Source: an uncultured Sediminibacterium sp. (lineage in GTDB: Bacteria > Bacteroidota > Bacteroidia > Chitinophagales > Chitinophagaceae). Taken from it: a stretch of 64,000 nt of DNA. Shown here piece after piece: positions 34,501 through 43,444 of this stretch; position 1 is the first letter of the stretch; every line of letters begins with the position of its first letter. The position numbers were made by a program, and so were the translations under genes. The notes beneath the pieces were generated by a model. That model had not been told where the DNA came from and made no database searches. It worked only from the letters and a program-made list of their open reading frames with translations. Location: positions 1 to 64,000 of the forward strand of contig NZ_CAMLMJ010000020.1 of the NCBI RefSeq assembly GCF_946481145.1. The letters run 5' to 3'.

Positions 34501-34956
34501 TTCAATAACCAGAATACACCTGCACCTGACCAGTCATATGCGTTCCAATCATTGGCGGTAAATATGCGCGGATACAGACAGAACATTGCCAATGGTAACA
34601 ATGCATTTGTAATCAATAGTGAATTCCGGTTCCCGCTTTTTGCTACACTGATTAATAAGCCAATCAACAATGCCTTTATACGTAATTTCCAACTCGTACA
34701 ATTTGTTGACCTGGGAACCGCCTGGAACGGAAAATACAATGGTATCAAACGTCCGGGAGATGTTATTTCCGATCCTAGTTCACCAGTTGTTGTGCGCATT
34801 GATGCTGGCGGACTTGGACCATTTGCCGGAGGATATGGTTTTGGCGCAAGAAGTACATTATTAGGATACTTTATGAAATTCGATGCCGGCTGGCCAATGA
34901 AAGGAATCTTCAAAGGAGCACCGGTGTATTATTTTGCCATCGGGTTTGATTTTTGA
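31585..34956 (+). CDS. Three-part envelope protein: degenerate zincin, beta-propeller, Omp85-like barrel
   Basis: A 1123-residue exported protein (signal peptide ending ALSMAQ). Residues about 30-260 resemble a gluzincin peptidase-like domain of the kind with HExxH and LPxWxxEG, but the first motif reads REGIA (Arg140, Glu141, Ala144) and the second LPKWLVDGY, so metal binding looks lost. Residues about 300-560 contain TolB/WD40-like propeller blades (NSLIFSAVKNGHTDIFTY, GIIFSSNRPSPNA). After a charged linker, residues about 700-1123 form a beta-barrel with an NMRGYRQ motif (Arg995-Gly996-Tyr997), like the L6 VRGF/Y motif of Omp85 proteins, and a final Phe. Similar multi-domain proteins exist in Bacteroidota; the function is unknown. 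Confidence 0.75.
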   Translation: MQLNRIKKGLILASFLFPALSMAQVNTVEFGKNRVQHKKLVWKFYQSPNFNTYTSQGGVELGKFAAQVAEEELKSLENFIEYSLQRRANIVVYNNYNDYKSSNIGLGIDWQNSGGVTKLVNNKIVVYFDGNHANLKRQIREGIAKVLTDNLLFGDDIGEFASNQALLDLPKWLVDGYVSYAAEPWSTTKDDDLKSAILGGTYRSFYQFAFEKPTLAGHAFWYYIGEKYRKENITYLLYLARIYKNLNQACMRVCKKKFKEVLEEFMQFQQDRYSRDIRQRRNAPRGQLNVSEEVRKKDFFRFQANPNPRSTTYAVVEFNKGIYCVKLMENFYDGKILLKSGVRTNQTDVNPSYPILAWDGKGTRLLVAYWEDGKIKMFVYDLISRLKRYKQEIEGIDQLLDASFMLDANSLIFSAVKNGHTDIFTYKIEQNKLEQITDDIYDDLNPTFVSFPNRSGIIFSSNRPSPNAPTTDTVIPSRYQYNVFMVDILNTSKQKQITQLTNLKFGNASYPMQYNTNHFTFVADENGVGNRWAGFFATQRNGLDTLYYIGDELLRNPSPKEFDSTLRAWQRDEPDSVSYFQVYKDSTYTFPITNYQSSLLETRIAGDNGQVSEVRKEGDFKFLYKLRVDEQALNKRNVNSRPTEFMKKVMDEKKASQGKALVYNNGVATKDTTIKAAKDFFQNEFADEKTDTSKRVFEDAPLPKTTTLERSRLFDYRLKFSSDYILSGFTNNVLVNRYQPYGGGSGPIQLNNGNDFNFTFRVGVSDLFEDQKFVGGFRFGTNLSDKDVFFSYQNLRKRFDWGLTYYRSNVSNFYNIPYNSMLITNLYQGNITYAFNEVKSLRATVGLRTDRGILRSFDNGSGIPDPNALAYPDTVSKFIVSRIEYVHDNTINPTQNIWNGLRYKVYFDVNMPTLKTSLNNGKGTFNLGFDARYYHKIYRNFIWAGRAAADFSWGGQKLIYYLGGVDGWIGPKFNNQNTPAPDQSYAFQSLAVNMRGYRQNIANGNNAFVINSEFRFPLFATLINKPINNAFIRNFQLVQFVDLGTAWNGKYNGIKRPGDVISDPSSPVVVRIDAGGLGPFAGGYGFGARSTLLGYFMKFDAGWPMKGIFKGAPVYYFAIGFDF

Positions 34957-34966
34957 TCTTTGAATA

Positions 34967-35025
34967 TTTGATCTTTGATTTTTTGATTTGAAACTTTCAA
35001 CCAAAACAAAAAATCAAAGATCAAA
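34967..35025. terminator. Perfect 19 bp inverted repeat of TTTGATC words
   Basis: Bases 34967-34985 are the exact reverse complement of 35007-35025. Extra copies of GATTTTTGATC and CAAAAAATCAAA flank the arms. It lies between the convergent 1123-residue protein gene and nth and could end transcripts from both strands. Confidence 0.75.
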
Positions 35026-35028
35026 AAA

Positions 35029-35682
35029 TCAAACTTCCCCTTTTCTTTCTTTCGCAAAGTACCTGCACAGTTCTGTGAGTCCACAGGTTTCGCATTTAGG
35101 GTTGCGAGCAAGACAGGTATATCTCCCATGTAGTATCAGCCAATGATGTGCTTTGTGGACCAGGTTCACTGGAATTTCTTTAATCAACTCTTTTTCAACT
35201 GCTAAAGGTGTACTGGCTTTTGCTGATACCAACCCCAATCTTTTACTTACCCTGAACACATGTGTATCAACGGCCATATTTGGCTGCTGGTCTATAACAC
35301 TGGTAATTACATTCGCTGTTTTTCTCCCTACACCAGGTAGTTTAACCAATTGCTCAACAGTCATAGGAACCTCACCATTGAATTGATCGATCAGCATATT
35401 TGCCATACCAATCAAGTGTTTGGTTTTATTGTTGGGGTATGAAATACTTTTTATAAATGGAAATAGTTCCTCAAAGCTTGCTTTCGCCAATTCAACCGGA
35501 GTGGGGTATTTCGCAAATATGGCTGGGGTTGTTAAGTTAACCCGCTTATCTGTACACTGTGCAGATAAAATAACGGCCACCAATAATTGAAACGGATTAT
35601 CGTAAATCAATTCCGTTTCCGCCTCAGGAATATTGGTACTGAAATAATTAATTACAGCCGAGTATCTTTCTTTTTTCGTCAT
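35029..35682 (-). CDS. nth: Endonuclease III
   Basis: A 217-residue base-excision repair enzyme that removes oxidised pyrimidines and nicks the AP site. The helix-hairpin-helix is LPGVGRKTAN with the catalytic Lys121; the catalytic Asp139 is in AVDTHVFRV. The iron-sulfur cluster ligands are Cys190, Cys197, Cys200 and Cys206 (C-x6-C-x2-C-x5-C), matching the E. coli spacing. The ATG at 35682 is preferred; an in-frame start five codons upstream is possible. The gene stands alone. Confidence 0.96.
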   Translation of the reverse strand: MTKKERYSAVINYFSTNIPEAETELIYDNPFQLLVAVILSAQCTDKRVNLTTPAIFAKYPTPVELAKASFEELFPFIKSISYPNNKTKHLIGMANMLIDQFNGEVPMTVEQLVKLPGVGRKTANVITSVIDQQPNMAVDTHVFRVSKRLGLVSAKASTPLAVEKELIKEIPVNLVHKAHHWLILHGRYTCLARNPKCETCGLTELCRYFAKERKGEV

Positions 35683-35801
35683 ACGGTTACAAACCAAAAA
35701 TAGTCAAGATCGACAGAATACCCGAGAGATAACTTATAATGCAAATCAAACCCAGTATTACTGGCTGGCGCTTATAGCATATAGTTCAAGGATGGTTTGT
35801 C

Positions 35802-35833
35802 TATGGACTATGGACCATGGTCCATGGTCTATA
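35802..35833. repeat. Palindrome of the GACCATGG word family
   Basis: ATGGACCATGGTCCAT (35810-35825) is a perfect 16 bp palindrome, and the outer words TATGGACT and GGTCTATA extend it with wobble pairs. It lies between nth and the small gene that ends at 35866. Confidence 0.85.
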
Positions 35834-35865
35834 ATCACATAAGCCATGCACCAAGTCCCAACCAT

Positions 35866-36105
35866 TTATCCTTTAGGATGTGCATTCCTTGCATGTTGCA
35901 TTATCGCCTTTATTGATAGCCGTGAAGGAGACTTTAGTTTAAGTTGATCCAACTGGCGTATACTTCTTTTCAGGACAGCAAGCTTTTCTGTTAATTCAAT
36001 ATCTCCCTCTTCCAGCGCTTCCTCTACTGCTTGTTGAATTGCAGGCGAACACTCTTTGTACAGGTACAATATCAAATCCTCTTCCTTAAGTTTTTTCATA
36101 AACAT
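35866..36105 (-). CDS. Small charged hypothetical protein
   Basis: A 79-residue soluble protein, strongly helical, beginning MFMKKLKEEDLILYLYKEC and ending in a basic ARNAHPKG. The first 40 residues resemble the N-terminal helices of short anti-sigma-factor-like proteins (EEDLILYLYKECSPA with acidic residues), but the Cys/His zinc pattern is not present. The function is unknown. The second Met (codon at 36099) is an alternative start. The 235-base gap upstream to 36340 holds no feature that I can recognise. Confidence 0.6.
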   Translation of the reverse strand: MFMKKLKEEDLILYLYKECSPAIQQAVEEALEEGDIELTEKLAVLKRSIRQLDQLKLKSPSRLSIKAIMQHARNAHPKG

Positions 36106-36340
36106 GATATTATCTGAGAGGATACGGTATATATTAAAACGGGGGCTGCATCGCTATTATTGTAAAGACTTTCTTAGGAAACAGTAAATTAGTCATTCGA
36201 AATAAAAATTTACTCACCCCGAATTATATCTTACTGAAAATCAATTAATTAAATTCCACTAAAAAAATGGAAAAATAGCAACACTTTAGGCTTATAATGC
36301 TACTTAAAATCTAAAAAAAGGGTTGGTAATGCCTGATAGA

Positions 36341-36643
36341 TTATTGCTTTTCAATAGTAGAATCTTCGATAATAAAAATATCTTCCCCCTCTTTTTTCAT
36401 GAGGTAACGTTCGCGGGCAAACTTTTCGAGGGCAGCAGGGTTGCTTTGGATATCGTGTAGTTCCTGCTTTGTTTTATTGATTTCTTCGAGGTAGTAAGCT
36501 TTTTTCGCTTCCAGTTTTTTGAGTTCCGCTTTTCTTTCTCTTTGCTGAAAAAAATCACGCTGATCAAAAAACAACATCCATACCACAAAAAACCCGCCAG
36601 CCAGCAGGTATTTATTGGTGATGATGGATGCTACTTTCTTCAT
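36341..36643 (-). CDS. Septum formation initiator family protein (FtsB/DivIC-like)
   Basis: A 100-residue bitopic membrane protein. One membrane segment (LLAGGFFVVWMLFF, residues about 12-25) is followed by a coiled coil (residues about 30-65, rich in Glu, Lys, Leu) and the conserved PAALEKFARERYLMKKEGEDIFII segment of the DivIC/FtsB family. It would join the divisome as a partner of FtsL and FtsQ-like proteins. It lies just downstream of eno on the same strand, as often seen. An inverted repeat fills the eno spacer. Confidence 0.9.
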   Translation of the reverse strand: MKKVASIITNKYLLAGGFFVVWMLFFDQRDFFQQRERKAELKKLEAKKAYYLEEINKTKQELHDIQSNPAALEKFARERYLMKKEGEDIFIIEDSTIEKQ

Positions 36644-36663
36644 AAGGTAAAACTATGAAAAAA

Positions 36664-36735
36664 AAGCTACAAGCTACAAGCTTCTAGCTGCAAGCAAAAT
36701 ACTGCTTGTGGCTTGAAGCTTGTAGCTTGTAGCTT
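36664..36735. repeat. Inverted pair of GCTACAAGC words
   Basis: A 33-base arm at 36664-36696 pairs with 36703-36735 with three mismatches and a six-base loop. The words AAGCTACAAGC and GCTTGTAGC match the ends of the dispersed element, but the core is absent, so this may be an end-only remnant. It lies between eno and the FtsB/DivIC-like gene. Confidence 0.85.
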
Positions 36736-36743
36736 AAAACAAA

Positions 36744-38045
<1,302 letters not shown>

Positions 38046-38174
38046 CTAATTTGAATATGATTAAGCTTGTCAAGGGGCAATAGCCCGGTGCAATTTACGC
38101 AATTAGTTTTAGCGGTAAATGACTATTTGCCCAGTATTAACAAGCGTTCGTATGTACAAATTAGTAGAATCAGC

Positions 38175-40325
38175 CTAGTTATTTGGAGGAACAACCAGGT
38201 TTCGAATAATAGTCCTGCCTTCCTTGTTATGATTTTGTAAGAATTCAGTATGAGATGAAGTACTAAGTATGGATTCCTTTTCCTGGCTATAGGTTGAAAT
38301 ATTATTCACCTTACTAAATATGCAATAGTATTTTTTTCCATCAAATACTAGATCACTAAGCACATATCCTAGATCCCTTTCTTTTTCTAGCCTATCCTCA
38401 TCAAGCTTATCGAGTATGGAAATTTTTTGAGAAGTATAAGAAGATCCTTTCGACACAACAACCAGCCAGCGGCCATTACCATAGCCCACGTTAGTTATGG
38501 CATATCCTTCTTTCCATTTATCGTTAACCCATGATTCAGGGAATTCCGTTTTACCAGATGCAGAAACAGATTGTGCGGTATAAGGTACAGTCTGGGTATA
38601 TACAACCACCCATTGATTATTGAGGAAATTAAGGTAGGTAATATAATTTTTATTTGACTCTTTATACTTTTCACGCACATTCGTAATAATCAACTCATCC
38701 GTATTTCTGGTGGCCCATTTTTGATCAGTATTGTCTGTTTTTCCCATGATAAGATGATAGGTTAAATCATCTTTATCCCCTACCACAGAAATATCCTGAA
38801 TATAATAATCCTGCTTCCAGTATTTATCAATTAGTTCTTCCGGAAATTTTTTACTGGTTAATACAAGCTGCGATTTTTGCGGTGTTTTTGAACTGGTGAG
38901 TGTGTAAGATTTAGGCGCATTTGCTTCTGCCGCTGACAACATTTCGATCAGCGCATTCATATCTTCCTCGAAATGATCCGATTCGAGTTTTTTTCTTTCC
39001 TGTTCCGGAATAGCAGATAATCGGCCTCTTTTATCAATATAAAAATATTTTCCGTCCTCTTTTACTGTTGCTTTTTCATTTTCAAAATCTGTTGCCGATT
39101 CGTAACGGGGAAATATTACTTCCGTTCCCTCTGTGTTAATATAACCCCACTTATTATTAAGTTTTACAGCAGCCATACCATTGGAGAAATCTTCTGCCAT
39201 TTCATATTTTGCAGATGTGAGTTCCTTACCTGTTACACTTAAATATCCAAACTTAGAAGTGCCGACATAAATCCCGGGAAAGTTTTCTTTATACCTCGCA
39301 ATACCTTCCTTGAAATTGCCTATACCATCATATTTCGGAGGAATAATTTCTTTGCCATTTTGCAACGATACCATTCCATATTTCTTGTTTAATTCCACAC
39401 CACAATACCCGTTCTCGCATTCAAATATTTTATCATAACGTGTAGGAATAACCAATCTCCCCTTCATATCAATCATCCCAATTTTATCTTTATACTCCAC
39501 GTTTGCATATCCTTCATTTACATCAGAAAAATAATCGATATCGTCAAATTCAAAGGGTATTACTTCTCTCCCACGCTGGTCTATCATTCCGAACTTATCT
39601 TTCTTTTCTGCAATATACCAACCGGTATAGGGGTCATCATCCAGTGATTGATAATTAAAACCAATAACCGTTTTGCCAGATTTATCAATTACACCAGCTT
39701 TCCCATTTTTTTCAACTACAGCAATACCATTCTTAAAAAGACTCACTGCATCAAATTCAAATGGAAGCTTTACCTGATCTAGGGTATCTATGTAGCCATA
39801 CTTATTTCCCTTCTTTGCGCCTATATATCCTTCACTATAATTTTGGATATAATCATATTCTGGTGGAATTATTTCCTGCCCAACTGCATTTACATATCCC
39901 CATTTTTTATCGAGCACCATCATGCCATAACCAAAATCACCAAACTTGAGGAGATCATATTTACGAAGGGTTGCCTGATTGCCTGATTTGTCTATCATCC
40001 ATGATTTTTTATTCGCTCCAACAACTGCATACCCTTTGCTGAAATTATATCCCCCATCATATTCAAAAGGAATGACGGTTCTGTTTTGTTTGTTGATATA
40101 ACCTACTTTACCACCCTTTTTTGCAGCAGATAACCCTTCATAAAAACCATTTGCAGCATCATACATCAGTGGAATAACGAGTTCATCTTTTTCATTGATG
40201 AAGCCAACTTTACTATTCTTGGTAACCATTCTAAGTCCTTCCCGTACTTCAGCAATTTTATCGTATTTCTGGGCATGTGCAGACAAATATCCCATTAGGA
40301 GGAATAAACAGAGTAGCTTTTTCAT
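38175..40325 (-). CDS. Large WG-repeat protein, secreted
   Basis: A 716-residue exported protein (signal peptide MKKLLCLFLLMGYLSAHAQ). The first 430 residues are about 15 WG-type repeats of roughly 25-30 residues with the pattern KxGxIDxxGxxVIPxxYD followed by FxxGxAxV, for example NKWGYINTEGTEVIFPRYE. The last 250 residues have a different beta-rich repeat around KFPEELIDKYWKQDYYIQDI and FPESWVNDKWKEGYAITNV, with Trp-rich motifs. WG repeats form beta structures thought to bind partner proteins; the function is unknown. ATG 40325 is chosen because it begins the signal peptide. Confidence 0.85.
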   Translation of the reverse strand: MKKLLCLFLLMGYLSAHAQKYDKIAEVREGLRMVTKNSKVGFINEKDELVIPLMYDAANGFYEGLSAAKKGGKVGYINKQNRTVIPFEYDGGYNFSKGYAVVGANKKSWMIDKSGNQATLRKYDLLKFGDFGYGMMVLDKKWGYVNAVGQEIIPPEYDYIQNYSEGYIGAKKGNKYGYIDTLDQVKLPFEFDAVSLFKNGIAVVEKNGKAGVIDKSGKTVIGFNYQSLDDDPYTGWYIAEKKDKFGMIDQRGREVIPFEFDDIDYFSDVNEGYANVEYKDKIGMIDMKGRLVIPTRYDKIFECENGYCGVELNKKYGMVSLQNGKEIIPPKYDGIGNFKEGIARYKENFPGIYVGTSKFGYLSVTGKELTSAKYEMAEDFSNGMAAVKLNNKWGYINTEGTEVIFPRYESATDFENEKATVKEDGKYFYIDKRGRLSAIPEQERKKLESDHFEEDMNALIEMLSAAEANAPKSYTLTSSKTPQKSQLVLTSKKFPEELIDKYWKQDYYIQDISVVGDKDDLTYHLIMGKTDNTDQKWATRNTDELIITNVREKYKESNKNYITYLNFLNNQWVVVYTQTVPYTAQSVSASGKTEFPESWVNDKWKEGYAITNVGYGNGRWLVVVSKGSSYTSQKISILDKLDEDRLEKERDLGYVLSDLVFDGKKYYCIFSKVNNISTYSQEKESILSTSSHTEFLQNHNKEGRTIIRNLVVPPNN

Positions 40326-40452
40326 AGAAGTATAAATAAAGGACTTGCCATTTGGCTGGTTGAAAATAAAAAAAAAGACCATTGGTCAATGGTAGGGCAT
40401 GAAAAATACACAGTTATGTGTATGGATTCGCTTTAAATAAAAGAGAGGATTA

Positions 40453-41364
40453 CTAATTTACGGTAGTTAATGACCGGAAAATTTGTTCAAGACTATTTTT
40501 CTCTGTTTCCAGTGAAACAATTTGTAATTGGTAGGTTACCGCTATATTCAACAGGTTTTTCCTAACCTGATCCGGATTTGAAGTGTAGATTCTATAACTT
40601 TTAGTTCCAATCGCATCAAACTTAGTAATCATAGGTATTTCCTGTATTATTTCTATTGCTACTGGCTCACTAAATGCTACTTTTAATGCAATCTCTTTAC
40701 TGTTTTTTTGCTGCAGATTGGAGAGATTGTCGTTTGCTACAATATTCCCTTTATTTATTACCACTACCTGATCGCATATTGCTTCCACTTCCTGTAGTAT
40801 ATGGGAAGAAAATAATACGGTTTTGCCAGCACCCTGTAGTTTAATTACATTTCGTATTTCAACAATCTGATTGGGGTCTAACCCGCTTGTCGGCTCATCC
40901 AAAATCAATACTTCCGGGTCATGAATCAATGCAGCAGCCAATCCAACCCTTTGCTTGTATCCTTTGGACAACTGACCTGTTTTTTTATGCGCTTCAATAC
41001 CTAATCCGGTAAGTTCAATCGCATTTGCAACAGCTTTACTTATTTGTGGTAATCTATGTACTCCTGCAATAAAAGAGAGGTATTCCTTTACATACATATC
41101 GTAGTACAATGGATTAGATTCAGGGAGATAGCCAATTTTTCTTTTAGCATCAAGAGGATACTTTTTTACATCAATGCCACATACTTCTACACTACCCCCA
41201 TCAGCTTCCAGATAACCCGTAATTATTTTCATGGTGGTGCTTTTCCCGGCACCATTTGGGCCAAGAAAACCCAATACTGAACCCTTTTCTGCCTTAAATG
41301 AAATCTCATTTACTGCCTTCTGAGCGCCATACAACTTGGTTAATCCTGAAATAACAATTGACAT
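40453..41364 (-). CDS. gldA: ABC transporter ATP-binding protein, GldA type
   Basis: A 303-residue ABC ATPase. Walker A is GPNGAGKST at residues 35-43, the signature is LSKGYKQRVGLAAAL and Walker B is VLILDEPTSGLDP. A C-terminal extension of about 80 residues (ALKVAFSEPVAIEI to LEQIFRSLT) matches GldA of the gliding motility system of Bacteroidota, where GldA works with the membrane proteins GldF and GldG. Those partner genes are not in this window, so the assignment rests on the extension and organism type. Another ABC exporter role remains possible. Confidence 0.8.
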   Translation of the reverse strand: MSIVISGLTKLYGAQKAVNEISFKAEKGSVLGFLGPNGAGKSTTMKIITGYLEADGGSVEVCGIDVKKYPLDAKRKIGYLPESNPLYYDMYVKEYLSFIAGVHRLPQISKAVANAIELTGLGIEAHKKTGQLSKGYKQRVGLAAALIHDPEVLILDEPTSGLDPNQIVEIRNVIKLQGAGKTVLFSSHILQEVEAICDQVVVINKGNIVANDNLSNLQQKNSKEIALKVAFSEPVAIEIIQEIPMITKFDAIGTKSYRIYTSNPDQVRKNLLNIAVTYQLQIVSLETEKNSLEQIFRSLTTVN

Positions 41365-41436
41365 GCCGTAAAGGTATTAATTGAAAGCATTGTAACTAAA
41401 GGGGAAATGATAATAAAATGAGAAATTGATGGTAGT

Positions 41437-41538
41437 ATAGGTATTAGGTGTTAGGTATTAGGAGTTAGGCGTTAGGCGTTAGGTATTAGGACAAAACACT
41501 AACCCCTAATACCTAACGCCTAACACCTAAAACCTATA
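41437..41538. repeat. Array and palindrome of TTAGG words
   Basis: At least six tandem words of the forms TATTAGG, GTGTTAGG and GCGTTAGG are followed, after a 14-base spacer, by inverted words such as CCTAATACCTAACGCC. Bases 41472-41490 are the exact reverse complement of 41505-41523. It lies between gldA and the small membrane protein gene. Confidence 0.9.
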
Positions 41539-41755
41539 ATTCAGTATCGTATTCTCCTTTCAGTGCATAATAACCAAATAAGCTAAGGCCAAATGCAATT
41601 GGAAGAAATACTACCACAAAAACACCCCACTGAATCCAGGTATCAGTGGATGGCTTTGCAGCAATTTCATTTGCTGCCGTTTTTATCATAAAAAAAACGG
41701 CCACCGGTCCGAGTAGTATCCATATTATTCCTGCAATTCTTTTTATCTGTTTCAT
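41534..41755 (-). CDS. Small two-segment membrane protein next to the MHS transporter
   Basis: A 73-residue membrane protein with two hydrophobic segments (GIIWILLGPVAVFFMI and WGVFVVVFLPIAFGLSLFGYYAL) and a short polar loop (NEIAAKPSTDTW). It starts four bases after the stop of the MHS transporter gene in the same direction, so it is certainly cotranscribed. It may be an accessory subunit of that transporter. No catalytic residues are apparent. A TTAGG palindrome lies after its stop. Confidence 0.75.
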   Translation of the reverse strand: MKQIKRIAGIIWILLGPVAVFFMIKTAANEIAAKPSTDTWIQWGVFVVVFLPIAFGLSLFGYYALKGEYDTEL

Positions 41756-41759
41756 ATAA

Positions 41760-43280
41760 CTAGTGAATCGTTTTTTTATTACTTAAATAAAGAACACCAA
41801 TAACAAAACAAATACCTGCAACCAATATAGGATACATCAGGCCTGCCAACTGGTTACCAGTATAAATAGTAGTTAATAAAGTGGCGATAAAAGGAGTAAG
41901 TCCACCAAATACACCATTACCAATATGATATGGAAGAGACATAGAGGTATACCTTATGCGGGTTGGAAACAATTCAACCAGGAATGCAGCTATTGGACCA
42001 TAAACCATCGTAACATAAATGATCATCAGGAAGATAATACCAATCATTTTCCAGTAAACACCATTACCTACTTCTTTAACAATAGTTACCGCAGGCTTTA
42101 AAGTAGTTCGTAAACCATCCGCATAAACTGTATCGGTAGTGGTAGTATGAAAAACGGACCCATCTGTAAAAAATCTATCCTGTTTCACTATCCTTAATGA
42201 ATCACTCGATCCAGCAATTGAACTTACCTGTAACTGGGTTTTCAAAAGTTCGGTTTGTTCCACTTTTTGCGTTGCGTTACTTAATGCCGCCAATTCATTA
42301 AATAAGGGCCGATAAGTAACCACGGCAAGTAACATCCCAATCATCATGATCCATTTTCGTCCAATCTTATCACTCAGGTGACCGAAAACAACAAAAAATG
42401 GTGTGCCAAAAACGATTGCCCAGATTAATATGGTTCTTGATTGTTCAAAATCTATCTTACAAATATTCTCCAGGAATGACTGCGCATAAAACTGACCTGT
42501 ATACCATACTACCCCTTGCCCCATTGTTGCACCAAACAAGGCCAGCAAAACCATTTTCAAGTTGGTTTTATGACCAAAGCTTTCCTTCAATGGATTCACA
42601 GATGTTTTTCCTTCTGATTTCAGTTTGGAAAATAAGGGCGATTCCTGCATTTTAAGCCGGATATAAATTGACACGATCACCAGAACAATAGATAAAAGAA
42701 AAGGAATACGCCAGCCCCAGTCATTAAATTTTGCAATGGATAACTGACGATCCGCATCAAGACTATGCCTCGTTAACAGGATAACGCCCAATGAAACAAA
42801 CAATCCTAGCGTAGCAGTAGTTTGTATCCATGAAGTAAAATACCCTCTTCGCTCTGCAGGGGCGTGTTCTGCCACATAGGTTGCTGCTCCTCCATATTCG
42901 CCTCCCAATGCCAGGCCCTGTAACAATCGCAGAAGCAATACAATAATTGGCGCGGCAAAACCAATACTTTCATAAGATGGCACAAGCCCGATAGCAAATG
43001 TTGATCCGCCCATTAAAACAAGGGTTAAGAGAAAAGTATATTTTCTTCCTACGATATCACCAAGTCGACCAAAAACTAATGCCCCAAATGGACGAACTAT
43101 AAAGCCTGCCGCGAATGTGGCAAGTGTAGACAATAGTGCCGCTGTTGGATTTGTTTTTGGAAAGAATTGTCCTGCAATAACTGTTGCCAGACTACCAAAA
43201 ATGTAAAAATCATACCACTCTATCAATGTACCCAGAGAAGAAGCAGTAATTACTTTCCAGATGCCTTGTTCTTTTTTCAT
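41760..43280 (-). CDS. MFS transporter of the metabolite:H+ symporter (MHS) type, with a large inserted loop
   Basis: A 506-residue carrier of the ProP/KgtP/ShiA-like MHS family. Signature features are the opening IEWYDFYIFG, the loop FGRLGDIVGRKYTFL, and LGGEYGGAATYVAEHAP. A soluble insert of about 79 residues (about 327-405) lies between late membrane segments; it contains polar residues with Thr- and Val-rich strands (FHTTTTDTVYADGL) and is not typical for the family. The substrate is probably a small organic anion or betaine. The small membrane protein gene follows by four bases. Acetyl-CoA synthetase is encoded divergently, so acetate or another short carboxylate is a reasonable guess. 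Confidence 0.88.
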   Translation of the reverse strand: MKKEQGIWKVITASSLGTLIEWYDFYIFGSLATVIAGQFFPKTNPTAALLSTLATFAAGFIVRPFGALVFGRLGDIVGRKYTFLLTLVLMGGSTFAIGLVPSYESIGFAAPIIVLLLRLLQGLALGGEYGGAATYVAEHAPAERRGYFTSWIQTTATLGLFVSLGVILLTRHSLDADRQLSIAKFNDWGWRIPFLLSIVLVIVSIYIRLKMQESPLFSKLKSEGKTSVNPLKESFGHKTNLKMVLLALFGATMGQGVVWYTGQFYAQSFLENICKIDFEQSRTILIWAIVFGTPFFVVFGHLSDKIGRKWIMMIGMLLAVVTYRPLFNELAALSNATQKVEQTELLKTQLQVSSIAGSSDSLRIVKQDRFFTDGSVFHTTTTDTVYADGLRTTLKPAVTIVKEVGNGVYWKMIGIIFLMIIYVTMVYGPIAAFLVELFPTRIRYTSMSLPYHIGNGVFGGLTPFIATLLTTIYTGNQLAGLMYPILVAGICFVIGVLYLSNKKTIH

Positions 43281-43350
43281 ATGGATGTACAACTTACAGC
43301 AAAGAAGTGATTTTACGAAAAACTACCATAGTTTTCTGCAAAGCTGTAGT

Positions 43351-43411
43351 ATGATTTGTTCTATATATTAAAAACGAACAATCATTCGCATAATCAGACG
43401 CAGTCACTGCG
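43351..43411. promoter_or_regulatory. Two operator-like palindromes between MHS transporter and acs
   Basis: ATGATTTGTTC (43351-43361) is mirrored by GAACAATCAT (43376-43385), with one extra T. A second palindrome, CGCAGTCACTGCG, lies at 43399-43411. Both lie in the 164-base divergent region and could be regulator sites. This is inference from symmetry only. Confidence 0.35.
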
Positions 43412-43444
43412 ATGTATGTCTTATATTTATAGCCCAAAATTTCG

